Source: Diaminobutyricibacter sp049994905 (GTDB lineage: Bacteria; Actinomycetota; Actinomycetes; Actinomycetales; Microbacteriaceae). Taken from it: a stretch of 64,000 nt of DNA. The notes under the pieces are model-generated. The model searched no databases. It was not told the origin of the DNA and saw nothing but the letters and a program-made list of their open reading frames with translations. The DNA is taken from contig NZ_CP188258.1 in assembly GCF_049994905.1 (NCBI RefSeq), positions 1,550,001-1,614,000 on the forward strand, in the 5' to 3' direction. The position numbers were made by a program, and so were the translations under genes. Shown in pieces: positions 31,393-40,503 of this stretch. Numbering within the stretch: the stretch's first letter is position 1; the number at the start of each line of letters is the position of its first letter.

Positions 31393-32127
31393 CTACGCCG
31401 TGCGGCGCTGCAGCGTCAGCGAACCGACGATGATCGCCCCCAGCGCGAACGCGCCGATGATGAGCAACTCGCCCCCGATGTAGGCCGCATCGTGCGAATC
31501 GGTCGCCACCGCGTTGAGCGCATCGATCGCGTGCGACAGCGGTAGCCAGTCGCTGATGATCTTCAACCCTTCCGGCAACTGGTCGCGCGGGATGAAGATG
31601 CCGCCGAGCAGGATCTGCGGGAACACGATCACGGGCATGAACTGCACGACCTGGAATTCGGTGCGTGCGAACGCGCTTGCGAACAGCCCGAGCGTCGTGC
31701 CGAGGATGGCGTCGGCGAGTGCGACGGCGAGCAGCAGCCAGACGCTGCCCTTGATCGTCAGGCCGCACACCAGGATCGCGAAGCTGACCGCCACGACGGA
31801 CTGCACGATCGCGAGCAGCCCGAACGCGAGCGTGTAGCCGAGGATGAAGTCGCCCCGGCCCATCGGCATCGACAGCAGCCGTTCGAGGGTTCCGGTGCGT
31901 CGCTCACGCAGGGTCGTGATGCTCGTGACGAGGAACATCACGACGAACGGGAAGAGTGCCAGCATCGCTGGGCCGATGGTCTGGAACGTGTCGGTGTCCG
32001 TGAAGATCCAGGCCACCAACCCGATGAGGAGGCTGGGCACGACGACGAGCAGGCCGATGGTCCGAGGATCGTGGCGGATCTGCGAGAGGACACGCCCGGC
32101 GGTGGCGAAGGTGCGCGTGAAGGTCAT
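31393..32127 (-). CDS. ABC-2 type transporter permease
   Basis: 244 aa with six membrane helices and the ABC-2 motif ERRTGTLERLLSMPMGRGDFILG after helix 2. Partner of the overlapping ATPase gene (4-bp overlap at 32124-32127); together they form a DrrAB-like exporter, usually for drugs or lipids. Controlled with the upstream TetR gene, so the substrate is probably a toxic compound. ATG start. Confidence 0.9.
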   Translation of the reverse strand: MTFTRTFATAGRVLSQIRHDPRTIGLLVVVPSLLIGLVAWIFTDTDTFQTIGPAMLALFPFVVMFLVTSITTLRERRTGTLERLLSMPMGRGDFILGYTLAFGLLAIVQSVVAVSFAILVCGLTIKGSVWLLLAVALADAILGTTLGLFASAFARTEFQVVQFMPVIVFPQILLGGIFIPRDQLPEGLKIISDWLPLSHAIDALNAVATDSHDAAYIGGELLIIGAFALGAIIVGSLTLQRRTA

Positions 32128-32873
32128 CGCTCAGCTCCTTCCCCGAGGTGCTTCGGATGGTGCCTGATCAGCGCAAGAAAGGCGTCCTCCGCGTCGCCGG
32201 CTCCAGTCGTGGCGAGGAGGCCCGCAGGTGTCTCGTCGGCCAGGATCTCCCCGTCGCGCATGAGGAGCAGCCGGTCGCAGCGCGTCGCCTCGTCCATGAC
32301 GTGACTCGAGACGAGGAGGCTCGTGCCGACAGCCGCCAGCCGGTGGAACAGGTTCCAGAGGTCGACCCGGAGCAGCGGGTCGAGCCCGACGGTCGGCTCG
32401 TCAAGGATGAGCACCTCCGGCACACCGAGGAGCGCCGCGGCGAGCGACACCCGGCTGCGCTCGCCGCCCGAGAGCGTTCCGACGAGCTGTGACGTCTTCG
32501 TGCCGAGGTCCGTCGCCTCGATGACGCGGTCGACGTCGTCTTTCGGCGCACCGAGAACGCTGCGGAAGTAGCTGAGGTTCTGTCTGACGGTGAGGTCGTC
32601 GTAGACGCTCGCCGATTGCGTGACGTAGCCGACCCGGTGGCGAAGGGATGGGGAACCCGCCACATCGCCGAGAACCCGCACCGAACCGCCGCTGATCTTC
32701 TGCACGCCCACGATTGATCGCATGAGTGTCGTCTTTCCGCATCCGCTCGGCCCGAGCAGGCCGATGACCTGGCCGCGGGGAATCGTGAGCGAGAGGCCGT
32801 CGAGCACCATCTTCTTGCCGCGGCGGACGCGTAAAGCGTCGATCTCGACAGCTGCATCCGACGAATTCATCAT
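32124..32873 (-). CDS. ABC exporter ATP-binding protein
   Basis: 249-aa ATPase: Walker A GPSGCGKTTL (~40), Q-loop VGYVTQSASVYDDLTV, signature LSGGERSRVS (~138), Walker B VLILDEPTVGLDP (~157) and switch His in SSHVMDEA. DrrA-type subunit energising the downstream ABC-2 permease. Begins MMNSSD; the ATG lies inside an 18-bp palindrome only 8 bp behind the tetR stop. Confidence 0.93.
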   Translation of the reverse strand: MMNSSDAAVEIDALRVRRGKKMVLDGLSLTIPRGQVIGLLGPSGCGKTTLMRSIVGVQKISGGSVRVLGDVAGSPSLRHRVGYVTQSASVYDDLTVRQNLSYFRSVLGAPKDDVDRVIEATDLGTKTSQLVGTLSGGERSRVSLAAALLGVPEVLILDEPTVGLDPLLRVDLWNLFHRLAAVGTSLLVSSHVMDEATRCDRLLLMRDGEILADETPAGLLATTGAGDAEDAFLALIRHHPKHLGEGAER

Positions 32874-32882
32874 GTGATGAAT
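32865..32882. promoter_or_regulatory. Palindrome ATTCATCA-TG-TGATGAAT at the tetR/ATPase junction
   Basis: Perfect 8-bp arms (32865-32872, 32875-32882) cover the ATPase start codon and the tetR stop. Could be an internal operator or an mRNA structure controlling translation of the exporter. Confidence 0.4.
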
Positions 32883-33547
32883 TATTCGCTGCGATGAACG
32901 GTCGCGTCAAGAGGCCGCGGCGGTTCGCCGCTGCCGAACAGGTGCCACTGGATGACCGGGCCGACCCGGCGCACCAGCTCCTCCGTCGGGGTGCTCGCGA
33001 TCGGCTCCAGCCGCAGCACGAAGCGCGTGAGCAGCACGCCCACCAGCTGCGCCGCCGCCAGGTTCGCCCGAAGATCGGCATCGTCGCTCGAGCTGGCAGC
33101 GGCCAGCCGCTGGAAAACCTCGCGCACGAGGAATTCCTTCAGCATGCGGCTTCCCGGCCCACTTCCCACCGCGGTGCGCAGGATCGCCACGACGCGTGCC
33201 TGGGCCTTCTGGTCTTCGAGCTGGGTCAGTAGGTAGCGCACGATGCTGGTGCCCACCTCGTCGCGGGGACCTGCGAGGATCGCCGTGATCGCGCGGTCCG
33301 GCCGGAGCGGCGCCCCGAGGGTCGCGGTGAAGAGGTCGGCCTTGTTCTCGAAGTAGTGGTGGACCAAGGCGGAGTCCACTCCCGCCCGGCGCGCGATCGC
33401 ACGCAGTGATGCGGCTTCGTAGCCGCGGTCGGCGAACTCCTGTGTTGCGGCACGGATGATCGCGGCCTTGCCCGACGCACCCGAACGTGCGCCGGCGCGC
33501 GGCCTCCCGCGCCTGCGCCTGGGCGTCGCCTCCGTCGCATCGCTCAC
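32882..33547 (-). CDS. TetR-family regulator of the ABC exporter
   Basis: 221 aa. Arg-rich head (PRRRRGRPRAGARSG), HTH with FADRGYEAASLRAIARRAGVDSALVHHYFENKADLF split over helices 1-4, and a C-terminal domain of the type found with DrrAB exporters. First gene of the three-gene operon, so it probably represses exporter expression until a ligand binds. GTG start; TACGCT (minus strand, 33555-33560) 7 nt upstream indicates a leaderless transcript. Confidence 0.9.
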   Translation of the reverse strand: MSDATEATPRRRRGRPRAGARSGASGKAAIIRAATQEFADRGYEAASLRAIARRAGVDSALVHHYFENKADLFTATLGAPLRPDRAITAILAGPRDEVGTSIVRYLLTQLEDQKAQARVVAILRTAVGSGPGSRMLKEFLVREVFQRLAAASSSDDADLRANLAAAQLVGVLLTRFVLRLEPIASTPTEELVRRVGPVIQWHLFGSGEPPRPLDATVHRSE

Positions 33548-33681
33548 GAGACAGAGCGTAGTACCGCACGTTCCCGAAGGACTTGCTTTGAGTGTGGTGG
33601 GAAGCCCGTGGGAGCCCGGTCCACCCCGGATAAGATGAGGATCGCGTTACGAATGCGCCCCACACTCAAGGAGTTTTTGCC

Positions 33682-34248
33682 ATGGATTGGCTCATCCCGG
33701 TCATCATCGTCGTCGTGATCGTCGCGATCATCGGGATCTACCTGTGGGCCACATACAACTCGCTGGTCACCCTGAATGTGCGGGTCGACGAGGCGTGGAG
33801 CGACATCACGGTTCAGCTGAAGCGTCGAGCCGACCTCATCCCGAACCTGATCGAGACGGTCAAGGGCTACGCAGCCCACGAGCGTGGTGTCTTCGAGTCG
33901 GTGACCAAGGCGCGAGCGGAGACGCTCTCGGCGCAGGGGCCGGCTGAGGCATCCGTCGCAGAGAACCACATCCAGTCAGCCTTACGCAGCATCTTCGCGG
34001 TCGCCGAGGCGTACCCGCAGCTGCAGGCGAGCCAGAACTTCCTGCGCCTGCAGGCCGACCTGGTCGACACCGAAGACAAGATCCAGGCATCGCGCCGGTT
34101 CTACAACGGCGGGGTGCGTGAACTGAACACCAAGATCAAGGTGTTCCCCAACAGCATCTTCGCCAAGCGTCTCGGCTTCGGCGAACGCGACTTCTTCGAG
34201 GTCGGCGACCTCGCGGCGATCGCCGAACCGCCCCGCGTGCAGTTCTAG
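33682..34248 (+). CDS. LemA family protein
   Basis: 188 aa: one N-terminal membrane helix (~3-23) and a cytosolic four-helix domain with YNSLVTLNVRVDEAWSDITVQLKRRADLIPNLIETVKGY and ASRRFYNGGVRELNTKI in parts, the family hallmarks. Function unknown; LemA is repeatedly found with HtpX-like M48 proteases, as here (12-bp gap). Shine-Dalgarno AAGGAG precedes the ATG. Codon 101 (33982-33984) is TTA. Confidence 0.95.
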   Translation: MDWLIPVIIVVVIVAIIGIYLWATYNSLVTLNVRVDEAWSDITVQLKRRADLIPNLIETVKGYAAHERGVFESVTKARAETLSAQGPAEASVAENHIQSALRSIFAVAEAYPQLQASQNFLRLQADLVDTEDKIQASRRFYNGGVRELNTKIKVFPNSIFAKRLGFGERDFFEVGDLAAIAEPPRVQF

Positions 34249-34260
34249 CGGCAGGCGGCA

Positions 34261-35151
34261 ATGTATAGAGCAATTGCCAGGAACAAGCGCAATACGGTCA
34301 TCACGATCCTGCTGTTCCTGTTGATCATCGGCGGCCTCGGATGGCTTGCCGCGTACATCTACAACAACCCGACGATCGTCATCATCACCCTCGTCGTGGC
34401 GACGTTGTACGCGGTCTTCCAGTACTACCTCGCGAGCAGCCAGGCGCTGAACATGGCGGGCGCGATCGAGATCCAGAAGGCGGACAATCCTCGCCTCTGG
34501 AACGTGGTCGAGAACCTGTCGATCACGACGGGAACATCGATGCCGAAGGTCTACATCGTGAACGACCCGGCGCCCAACGCCTTCGCCACCGGCCGTGATC
34601 CGCAGCACGCTGCGGTCGCCGCGACGACGGGTCTCCTCGACATCATGGACGACGCCGAACTCGAAGGTGTGATGGCGCACGAGCTGGGACACGTGCGCAA
34701 CTACGACATCCGCCTGTCGATGATCGTGTTCGGCCTGACGGTCGCCGTCGGGTTCATCGCCGACATGTTCCTGCGTATGGCCTTCTTCGGCGGTGGCCGA
34801 AACAACAACAACAACGGCGGCGGGGGCAACCCGGTCGTCTTCATCTTCGGCCTGGTCGCGATGATCATCGCGCCGCTCGTCGCGACCCTCGTGCAGCTGG
34901 CGGTCTCGCGCCAGCGCGAATACCTGGCGGATGCGACGGGTGCGATGACGACGCGTCACCCGGATGCGCTGGCCAGTGCGCTGCTGAAGCTGCAGGACTA
35001 CGGCCGCCCGATGCGCCGGCAGAACTCGTCGATGGCACACCTCTGGATCGCGGAACCGCTGAAGCCGAGCCTGATGAGCCGCCTGTTCAGCACCCACCCA
35101 CCGATTCCCGAGCGCGTCGACCGCCTCGAGAAGATGGGCAGCACCTTCTAA
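34261..35151 (+). CDS. M48 family metalloprotease, HtpX-like
   Basis: Membrane zinc protease for envelope protein quality control. 296 aa: two N-terminal helices (~11-33, ~38-58), zinc motif HELGH (His140, Glu141, His144), two further helices (~152-172, ~195-215), third ligand Glu in RQREYLADATGA (~222), and FSTHPPIPERV near the C-terminus. Slightly odd is an Asn/Gly run (GGGRNNNNNGGGGN) in the loop between helices 3 and 4. Cotranscribed with lemA. Confidence 0.95.
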   Translation: MYRAIARNKRNTVITILLFLLIIGGLGWLAAYIYNNPTIVIITLVVATLYAVFQYYLASSQALNMAGAIEIQKADNPRLWNVVENLSITTGTSMPKVYIVNDPAPNAFATGRDPQHAAVAATTGLLDIMDDAELEGVMAHELGHVRNYDIRLSMIVFGLTVAVGFIADMFLRMAFFGGGRNNNNNGGGGNPVVFIFGLVAMIIAPLVATLVQLAVSRQREYLADATGAMTTRHPDALASALLKLQDYGRPMRRQNSSMAHLWIAEPLKPSLMSRLFSTHPPIPERVDRLEKMGSTF

Positions 35152-35161
35152 GAGGTGCGCG

Positions 35162-36367
35162 TCAGCGCAGAGCGCTCGCGAGGGCAGGAGCAAGGTCGCC
35201 GCGCCCGCTCACCACCACGTCGCCGAGGCCTTGCCATGCGGCGGTCTCGTGGAGCAGCGTGGCGACGCGTTCGGCGGTGTCGGCGGGCGCACCCGGCTCG
35301 GTCCACGCCGCCTGCACCCGAAGCACCCCCGACTGCCGGTCGTTCTTCAGGTCGATGCGCCCGACAATGCGGTCGTCGAGCAGGATCGGCAGCACGTAAT
35401 ACCCGAAGACGCGCTTGGGCTCGGGAGTGTAGATCTCGATGCGGTAGTGGAAGTCGAACATGCGCAGCGCCCGGTCGCGGTACCAGACCACCGGGTCGAA
35501 CGGCGAGAGCAGCGCGCTGGCTTCGAGACGACGCGGTCGCCGCGCATCACGGTGCACCCATGCCTTTTCGGGCTTGCCGTTGCGCTCCCACCCGTGCACG
35601 GTGACGGGCACGAGTTCGCCCGACTCCTCGAGCTCACGGACCGCAACGGATGCCGGTGCCCGCTTGATGCGGAAATAGTCGGCCAGGTCGCCGAGCGTTC
35701 CGACGCCGTGGGCGACGGCCGATCGCCGAACGAGTTCCCGCACGGCATCCGCCTCGTCGACCTGCCGGTCGAGGATCTCTGCCGGAAGGACGTCGCCGGC
35801 GAGCGCATACCGGCGCTGGAACCGGCTGCGGCCGGCGATGGCCACCTCGCCGAAGTAGAACATGTACTCGAGCGCCTGCTTCACGTCTGACCAGCCCCAC
35901 CACGGCCCGGTGCGCTTGTTGGCGTCGTGCTCGATCTCGCTTGCCGCGAGAGGTCCGTTCGCGGCGAGCTCCGCCCGCAGCCAGTCGACGGTCGACCGGT
36001 TGGTCTGGAACCAGCCGTCTTCGGGGTCGCCGTAGCGGCGGCGGTAGTCGAGCATCCGCCACCGGAACAGTGCCCAGTCTTCGCGGCGGAGGAGCGCCGC
36101 CTCGTGCGCCCAGTACTCGGTGTGCGGTGCTTTCGCCTCGAAGGTGATGCGGTCGAGCAGAGCTTTGTCGTAGGCGCCCAGCCGTGCGAAGACGGGCAGG
36201 TAGTGACTGCGCTCGAAGACGTTCACCGAGTCGATCTGCAGCAGGTTGAGCCGGTCGACCAGTCCGTTCAGCTGTCGCGTGGATACGACTGACGGGCGTG
36301 GCCGCCCGAAACCCTGGGCGGCGAGGGCGATGCGTCGCGCACCCGGGGACGAAATCTTCTCAACCAT
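35162..36367 (-). CDS. Winged-helix protein, YcaQ-like (DNA crosslink glycosylase family)
   Basis: 401 aa of the HTH_42/YcaQ superfamily. Seen: LNLLQIDSVNVFERSHYLPVFARLG near the start carrying the QxD-type catalytic motif (LLQIDSV), EYWAHEAALL, GPWWGWSDVKQALEYMFYFGEV, and SALLSPFDPVVWYRDRALRMFDF followed by Y..P...FGYYVLPIL. Relatives unhook interstrand crosslinks or hydrolyse alkylated bases. The frame starts at 36415, but I use ATG 36367 because TAGTGT (minus strand, 36375-36380) lies 7 nt upstream. Confidence 0.88.
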   Translation of the reverse strand: MVEKISSPGARRIALAAQGFGRPRPSVVSTRQLNGLVDRLNLLQIDSVNVFERSHYLPVFARLGAYDKALLDRITFEAKAPHTEYWAHEAALLRREDWALFRWRMLDYRRRYGDPEDGWFQTNRSTVDWLRAELAANGPLAASEIEHDANKRTGPWWGWSDVKQALEYMFYFGEVAIAGRSRFQRRYALAGDVLPAEILDRQVDEADAVRELVRRSAVAHGVGTLGDLADYFRIKRAPASVAVRELEESGELVPVTVHGWERNGKPEKAWVHRDARRPRRLEASALLSPFDPVVWYRDRALRMFDFHYRIEIYTPEPKRVFGYYVLPILLDDRIVGRIDLKNDRQSGVLRVQAAWTEPGAPADTAERVATLLHETAAWQGLGDVVVSGRGDLAPALASALR

Positions 36368-36438
36368 CGATCCGACACTAGCTGCATCGTCCGACACGAA
36401 GGGTTCGCCTCCCATTCACCTACTTCCCCCGCACCGGT

Positions 36439-36506
36439 CACCGCAGACCGTCAGCATGACGGAGGACTGATCCTGCGGTGTTGCACGGTTCGCGACACAG
36501 CGCGAA
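36439..36506 (+). promoter_or_regulatory. Structured 5' leader of the ABC importer operon
   Basis: CACCGCAG (36439-36446) pairs with CTGCGGTG (36473-36480), enclosing a hairpin CCGTCA/TGACGG (36448-36453 with 36457-36462). A third stem, TTCGCG/CGCGAA (36489-36494 with 36501-36506), follows, and the AGGGAGG ribosome site comes 18 nt later. It does not contain the conserved blocks of the TPP or other riboswitches I know. Candidate cis-regulatory RNA. Confidence 0.5.
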
Positions 36507-36535
36507 TCGGCCGCGGGCGTTCCAGGGAGGCACTC

Positions 36536-37675
36536 TTGACCACCAAGCGCACGATCGCGGCCGTATCGCTCGCGACGATCGCTGCCCTCGCACTCGCGGG
36601 GTGCTCGGCTGCAGCCGGGACAGAACCGACCTCCAAGGTCGACGCGGCGAAGGCGGCCAGCGCCACCGACTTCGGCGGAATCGACGGGCTCGTCGCGGCG
36701 GCGAACGCCGAAGGCCAGCTCAACGTCATCACCCTTCCGCCGTCGTGGGCGAACTACGGCAAGATCATCGACGGGTTCGAGAAGAAGTACCCGAAGATCA
36801 AGATCAACTCGGCGAACCCGAACGGATCGAGCGCCGATGAGGTAGCAGCGGCGAAGTCGCAGAAGGGCCAGGCCACGGCTCCCGACGTCTTCGACATCGG
36901 AACCGCCGTGCTCGACCAGAACCTCGGCCTCGTAGCGCCGTACAAGGTCGCGAACTGGGCGGACATCCCCGCCGACTTCAAGGACCCGTCGGGCAAGTGG
37001 TACTACGACTACACCGGCCTCATGTCGATCGGCTACGACTCCAAGCAGATCCCGAAAGCACCCACGTCGTTCTCCGATCTTCTCGGCTCCGACTACAAGG
37101 GCAAGGTCGCTATCAAGGGCAACCCGACCCAGGCGAACGAAGCGGCCAGCGCGGTCTACCTCGCAGCCCTCGAGAACGGTGGTTCGGCCGACAACATCCA
37201 GGCGGGTGTCGACTTCTTCGGCAAGCTGAAGAAGGCAGGCAACTTCCTGTCGGTGCTGCCGACGCAGGCCACCGTGAACTCGGGTGAGACCCCGGTCGTC
37301 ATCCAGTGGAGCTACAACAACCTGGCGTGGGGTCCGGATGGCGGATCAGCCGGCAACCCGAACTGGAAGACGGTCGTGCTGCCCGGCAGCGCCCTCGGCA
37401 GCTACTACAACCAGGCGATCAACGTCGACGCACCGCACCCTGCGGCCGCTCGTCTCTGGGAGGAGTACCTGTACTCGCCCGCGGTGCAGAACCTGTACCT
37501 CGCTTCCGGTGCGTACCCGTCGACCCTCGCCGCCATGCAGAAGAACAACACCGTCGATGCGCAGGTGCTGAAGACCGTCGGCGAGCCGCCCGCGGACTTC
37601 GTGCAGCTCACCGCCGCCCAGGCGGCTGCGGCCTCCAAGGTGCTGGCGAGCAACTGGGCCAAGGCCGTCGGCTGA
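36536..37675 (+). CDS. ABC importer substrate-binding lipoprotein
   Basis: 379 aa. Lipoprotein signal with lipobox LALAGC (Cys ~23), then a periplasmic-binding fold of the PotD/Fe3+-type cluster (DGLVAAANAEGQLNVITLPPSWANYGKIIDGFEKKY in parts, YYDYTGLMSIGYDSK, WSYNNLAWG). The ligand cannot be named; polyamine, phosphonate and iron binders share this pattern. TTG start 5 nt behind a strong AGGGAGG. First gene of a four-gene importer operon. Confidence 0.88.
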   Translation: MTTKRTIAAVSLATIAALALAGCSAAAGTEPTSKVDAAKAASATDFGGIDGLVAAANAEGQLNVITLPPSWANYGKIIDGFEKKYPKIKINSANPNGSSADEVAAAKSQKGQATAPDVFDIGTAVLDQNLGLVAPYKVANWADIPADFKDPSGKWYYDYTGLMSIGYDSKQIPKAPTSFSDLLGSDYKGKVAIKGNPTQANEAASAVYLAALENGGSADNIQAGVDFFGKLKKAGNFLSVLPTQATVNSGETPVVIQWSYNNLAWGPDGGSAGNPNWKTVVLPGSALGSYYNQAINVDAPHPAAARLWEEYLYSPAVQNLYLASGAYPSTLAAMQKNNTVDAQVLKTVGEPPADFVQLTAAQAAAASKVLASNWAKAVG

Positions 37676-37685
37676 CGGACGACAG

Positions 37686-38591
37686 ATGACTGTCGCTTCG
37701 ACCGAAGTGCAGGCGACGACCACGCGCGGCGCCGGGACTGTGTCCCGGCGCCGTAGCGTCGCGTGGCTGGGCTTCACCCCGTTCGCCGCCTACGTGGTGA
37801 TCTTCCTCGCCATCCCCGCGCTGGTCGCGGTGGCGAGCGGGTTCTTCACCTCCGACGGGCGGTTCACGTTCGCGAACCTGGCGGCGTTCGCCGACCCGAC
37901 CATCCAGTCGGCGTTCGTCGCATCCTTCGCCGTCAGCGCGGTGAGCGCTGCCGTAGGCGCCGTCGCCGGCGCCGTCATCTGCTACGCGCTGCTGGGTGTT
38001 CGGCCCGACGGCTTCCTGCGCACGGCGATCGACTCCGCGAGCAGTGTGCTCGCCCAGTTCGGCGGAGTCATGCTGGCGTTCGCGTTCATCGCGACCATCG
38101 GAATCCAGGGCCTTCTGACGCAGTGGCTTAAACAGACGTTCGGGTACGACATCAACGCCGACGGGCCACTGCTGTACCAGATCCCCGGCCTGCTCTTTCC
38201 GTATGTGTACTTCCAGATCCCGCTGATGGTCCTGACGTTCATGCCGGCGATGGCCGGGCTGAAGGCCCAGTGGGGTGAGGCGACGGCCATTCTCGGCGGC
38301 AGCCGCTTCACCTACTGGCGCCGGGTCGCAGGCCCGATCCTCGCGCCGGCGTTCTGGGGCTGCTTCATCCTTCTCTTCGCCAACGCGTTCTCGTCGTATG
38401 CGACGGCCGCCGCACTCATCGACCAGGGCGGCATCGTACCCCTGACCATCAAGCAGCAGCTCACCAGCGAGACGGTGGTCGGCGTCTCGAACGTCGCCGG
38501 CGTTCTCGCGCTCGGGATGCTCGCGGTCATGGTCGTGGTCATGCTCGGATACTCTGCGCTCCAGCGCCGCTCCTCGAGGTGGCAGCGATGA
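37686..38591 (+). CDS. ABC importer permease 1
   Basis: 301 aa, six helices, first permease of the polyamine/spermidine-like importer. The EAA loop is seen as WGEATAILGGSRFTYWRRVAGPILAPAF. Stop overlaps the ATG of permease 2 (ATGA). Confidence 0.9.
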   Translation: MTVASTEVQATTTRGAGTVSRRRSVAWLGFTPFAAYVVIFLAIPALVAVASGFFTSDGRFTFANLAAFADPTIQSAFVASFAVSAVSAAVGAVAGAVICYALLGVRPDGFLRTAIDSASSVLAQFGGVMLAFAFIATIGIQGLLTQWLKQTFGYDINADGPLLYQIPGLLFPYVYFQIPLMVLTFMPAMAGLKAQWGEATAILGGSRFTYWRRVAGPILAPAFWGCFILLFANAFSSYATAAALIDQGGIVPLTIKQQLTSETVVGVSNVAGVLALGMLAVMVVVMLGYSALQRRSSRWQR

Positions 38592-39400
38592 GGGCCCAGC
38601 GATTCGGTGCCGAGCCGGGCACGTTCGCCCGCCGCACCATCCTCATCGTCACGGTGGTCGCCTTTCTCATCCCGATACTGGCGCTGTTCCAGTTCACCCT
38701 GCGCAAAGGCCAGACCGGGCAGTTCACACTCGAGCACTACACGTCGATCGTCGAACCCGCCGACGCCTCGACCTACGAGGTGCTGTGGCAGGGCCTGGGC
38801 AATTCGCTCGTCATCTGCGTGGTGACGCTGGCGATCATCCTGCTCCTGCTGCTTCCCACGATGCTCCTGGTCGAGCTCCGCTACCCGAAGATGCGTCGTT
38901 CCCTCGAGTTCGTGTGCATCCTGCCGATCACCGTGCCAACGGTCGTGCTCGTCGTCGGCTTCGTGCCGGTGTACTCGGCGGTCGCGGCGATCTTCGGCAG
39001 CTCGCCGTGGACGTTGGCGTTCGCAATCGGGATCATCGTGCTGCCGTACGCCTACCGTCCGATGGCGGTGAACCTCGCGGCGTTCGACATCGTGACCCTG
39101 ACCGAAGCGGCGCGATCGCTCGGCGCGGGATGGGGGAGCGTTCTCTGGCGGATCGTGCTGCCGAACCTGCGGCGTGGGATCGCATCCGCCGTCTTCATCA
39201 CCATCGCCGTGGTGCTGGGCGAGTTCACGATCGCATCGTTCCTCAGCCAGAACACCTTCCAGACGGCGCTCATCCTGCTGCAGCAGAGCGACCCGTATGT
39301 CGCCGCGATCTTCGCCCTCTTCGCGCTGGTCGTCGCCTTCATCCTCCTTCTACTCATCGGCCGCCTGGGTTCGCTCGGGCGCAATCGGAGAACCGCATGA
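38588..39400 (+). CDS. ABC importer permease 2
   Basis: 270 aa, six helices; EAA loop LTEAARSLGAGWGSVLWRIVLPNLRRGI. Forms the transmembrane heterodimer with permease 1. The frame is open from 38579, but ATG 38588 overlaps the previous stop and is preferred. Its stop overlaps the ATPase ATG (ATGA at 39397-39400). Confidence 0.9.
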   Translation: MRAQRFGAEPGTFARRTILIVTVVAFLIPILALFQFTLRKGQTGQFTLEHYTSIVEPADASTYEVLWQGLGNSLVICVVTLAIILLLLLPTMLLVELRYPKMRRSLEFVCILPITVPTVVLVVGFVPVYSAVAAIFGSSPWTLAFAIGIIVLPYAYRPMAVNLAAFDIVTLTEAARSLGAGWGSVLWRIVLPNLRRGIASAVFITIAVVLGEFTIASFLSQNTFQTALILLQQSDPYVAAIFALFALVVAFILLLLIGRLGSLGRNRRTA

Positions 39401-40479
39401 CCACGACAGCTGACACCCAGCCAGGCACGCTGCCCATCACCATCCAGGAAGGGGCGAGCGTCGAACTCGTAGATGTGGTCAAGGACTACGCGGGCCAGCG
39501 CGCGCTGAACGGCGTGAACCTCTCGATGGCTCCCGGCGAGTTCGTCGCCCTCCTCGGGCCGTCGGGATGCGGCAAGACGACCGCGCTCCGCGCCCTGTCG
39601 GGCCTCGAGCAGGTCACCTCGGGCTCGATCAGGATCAACGGCATGGATGTCGTGAACACCCCGGTCAACAAGCGCGACATCGGCATGGTCTTCCAGTCGT
39701 ACTCGCTCTTTCCCCACATGACGGTCACGCAGAACATCGAATTCGGGCTGGAGATGCGCCACGTGAATGCGGCCAGTCGGCGACGGAGGTCTGCCGAAGC
39801 GCTGGAGCTCGTCGGGCTCGGCCACCTGGGCGGGCGTTACGCACACCAGCTTTCGGGCGGACAGCAGCAGCGGGTCGCGCTCGCTCGGGCTCTCGTCACG
39901 CGACCGCGCGTTCTCCTGCTGGATGAACCCCTCTCGGCCCTCGACGCGAAGGTGCGGGTGCAGCTGAGGGAGGAGATCCGAAAGATCCAGACCGAACTCG
40001 GGATCACCACCCTGTTCGTCACGCACGACCAGGAGGAGGCGCTCGCGATCGCGGATCGTGTCGCGGTCATGCGCGCGGGAAACATCGAGCAGATCGGGAC
40101 TCCGGAGGAGTTGTACCGCACGCCGGCGACGGATTTCGTCGCCGAGTTCGTGGGCTTGAGCAACCGGATCGACGGGGTCGTCTCCGGCGGTTCGGTGGCG
40201 GTCCTCGGTCAGCGGCTTCCGCTGGTGCGGGCGGATGTCGCCGACGGGCCGGTGCGCGTCTTCCTGCGCCCCGAGGACATCAGCCTCGCGCCCACCGGTA
40301 TCCGGGCCTCGGTGGTGGCCACGAGCTTCCTCGGCTCGCTACGCCGCACGTTCGTGCGACTCGACGACGGAACGGTCATTTCAGTGCAGCACGCGGCGCG
40401 TGAGACGACCGTGCCGGGCCAGGACGTGTTCCTCGCATTGAGCGGCTCCCCGGTCACGGTGACCATGCAAAGGGGGTAG
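39397..40479 (+). CDS. ABC importer ATP-binding protein
   Basis: 360-aa ATPase of the PotA/FbpC type: Walker A GPSGCGKTT (~54), Q-loop GMVFQSYSLFPHMTV, signature LSGGQQQR (~152), Walker B VLLLDEP (~173), switch VTHDQEEA, and a C-terminal TOBE domain (VRVFLRPEDISLAPTG on). TOBE often senses the substrate. Last gene of the importer operon. The upstream part of the open frame is a shadow of permease 2. Confidence 0.93.
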   Translation: MTTTADTQPGTLPITIQEGASVELVDVVKDYAGQRALNGVNLSMAPGEFVALLGPSGCGKTTALRALSGLEQVTSGSIRINGMDVVNTPVNKRDIGMVFQSYSLFPHMTVTQNIEFGLEMRHVNAASRRRRSAEALELVGLGHLGGRYAHQLSGGQQQRVALARALVTRPRVLLLDEPLSALDAKVRVQLREEIRKIQTELGITTLFVTHDQEEALAIADRVAVMRAGNIEQIGTPEELYRTPATDFVAEFVGLSNRIDGVVSGGSVAVLGQRLPLVRADVADGPVRVFLRPEDISLAPTGIRASVVATSFLGSLRRTFVRLDDGTVISVQHAARETTVPGQDVFLALSGSPVTVTMQRG

Positions 40480-40490
40480 ACAGGCGGGAG

Positions 40491-40496
40491 TAGACT
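40491..40496 (+). promoter_or_regulatory. -10 box TAGACT of the orphan gene at 40504 (leaderless)
   Basis: TAGACT ends 7 nt before the ATG; separates this gene from the ABC operon that ends 11 bp earlier. Confidence 0.55.
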
Positions 40497-40503
40497 TTTC
40501 CTC

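Noticed and set aside
36439..36506. TPP riboswitch in the ABC importer leader
   Set aside because: The conserved CUGAGA and ACCUGAUC blocks are not both present in order; only a loose GACTGATCC resemblance.
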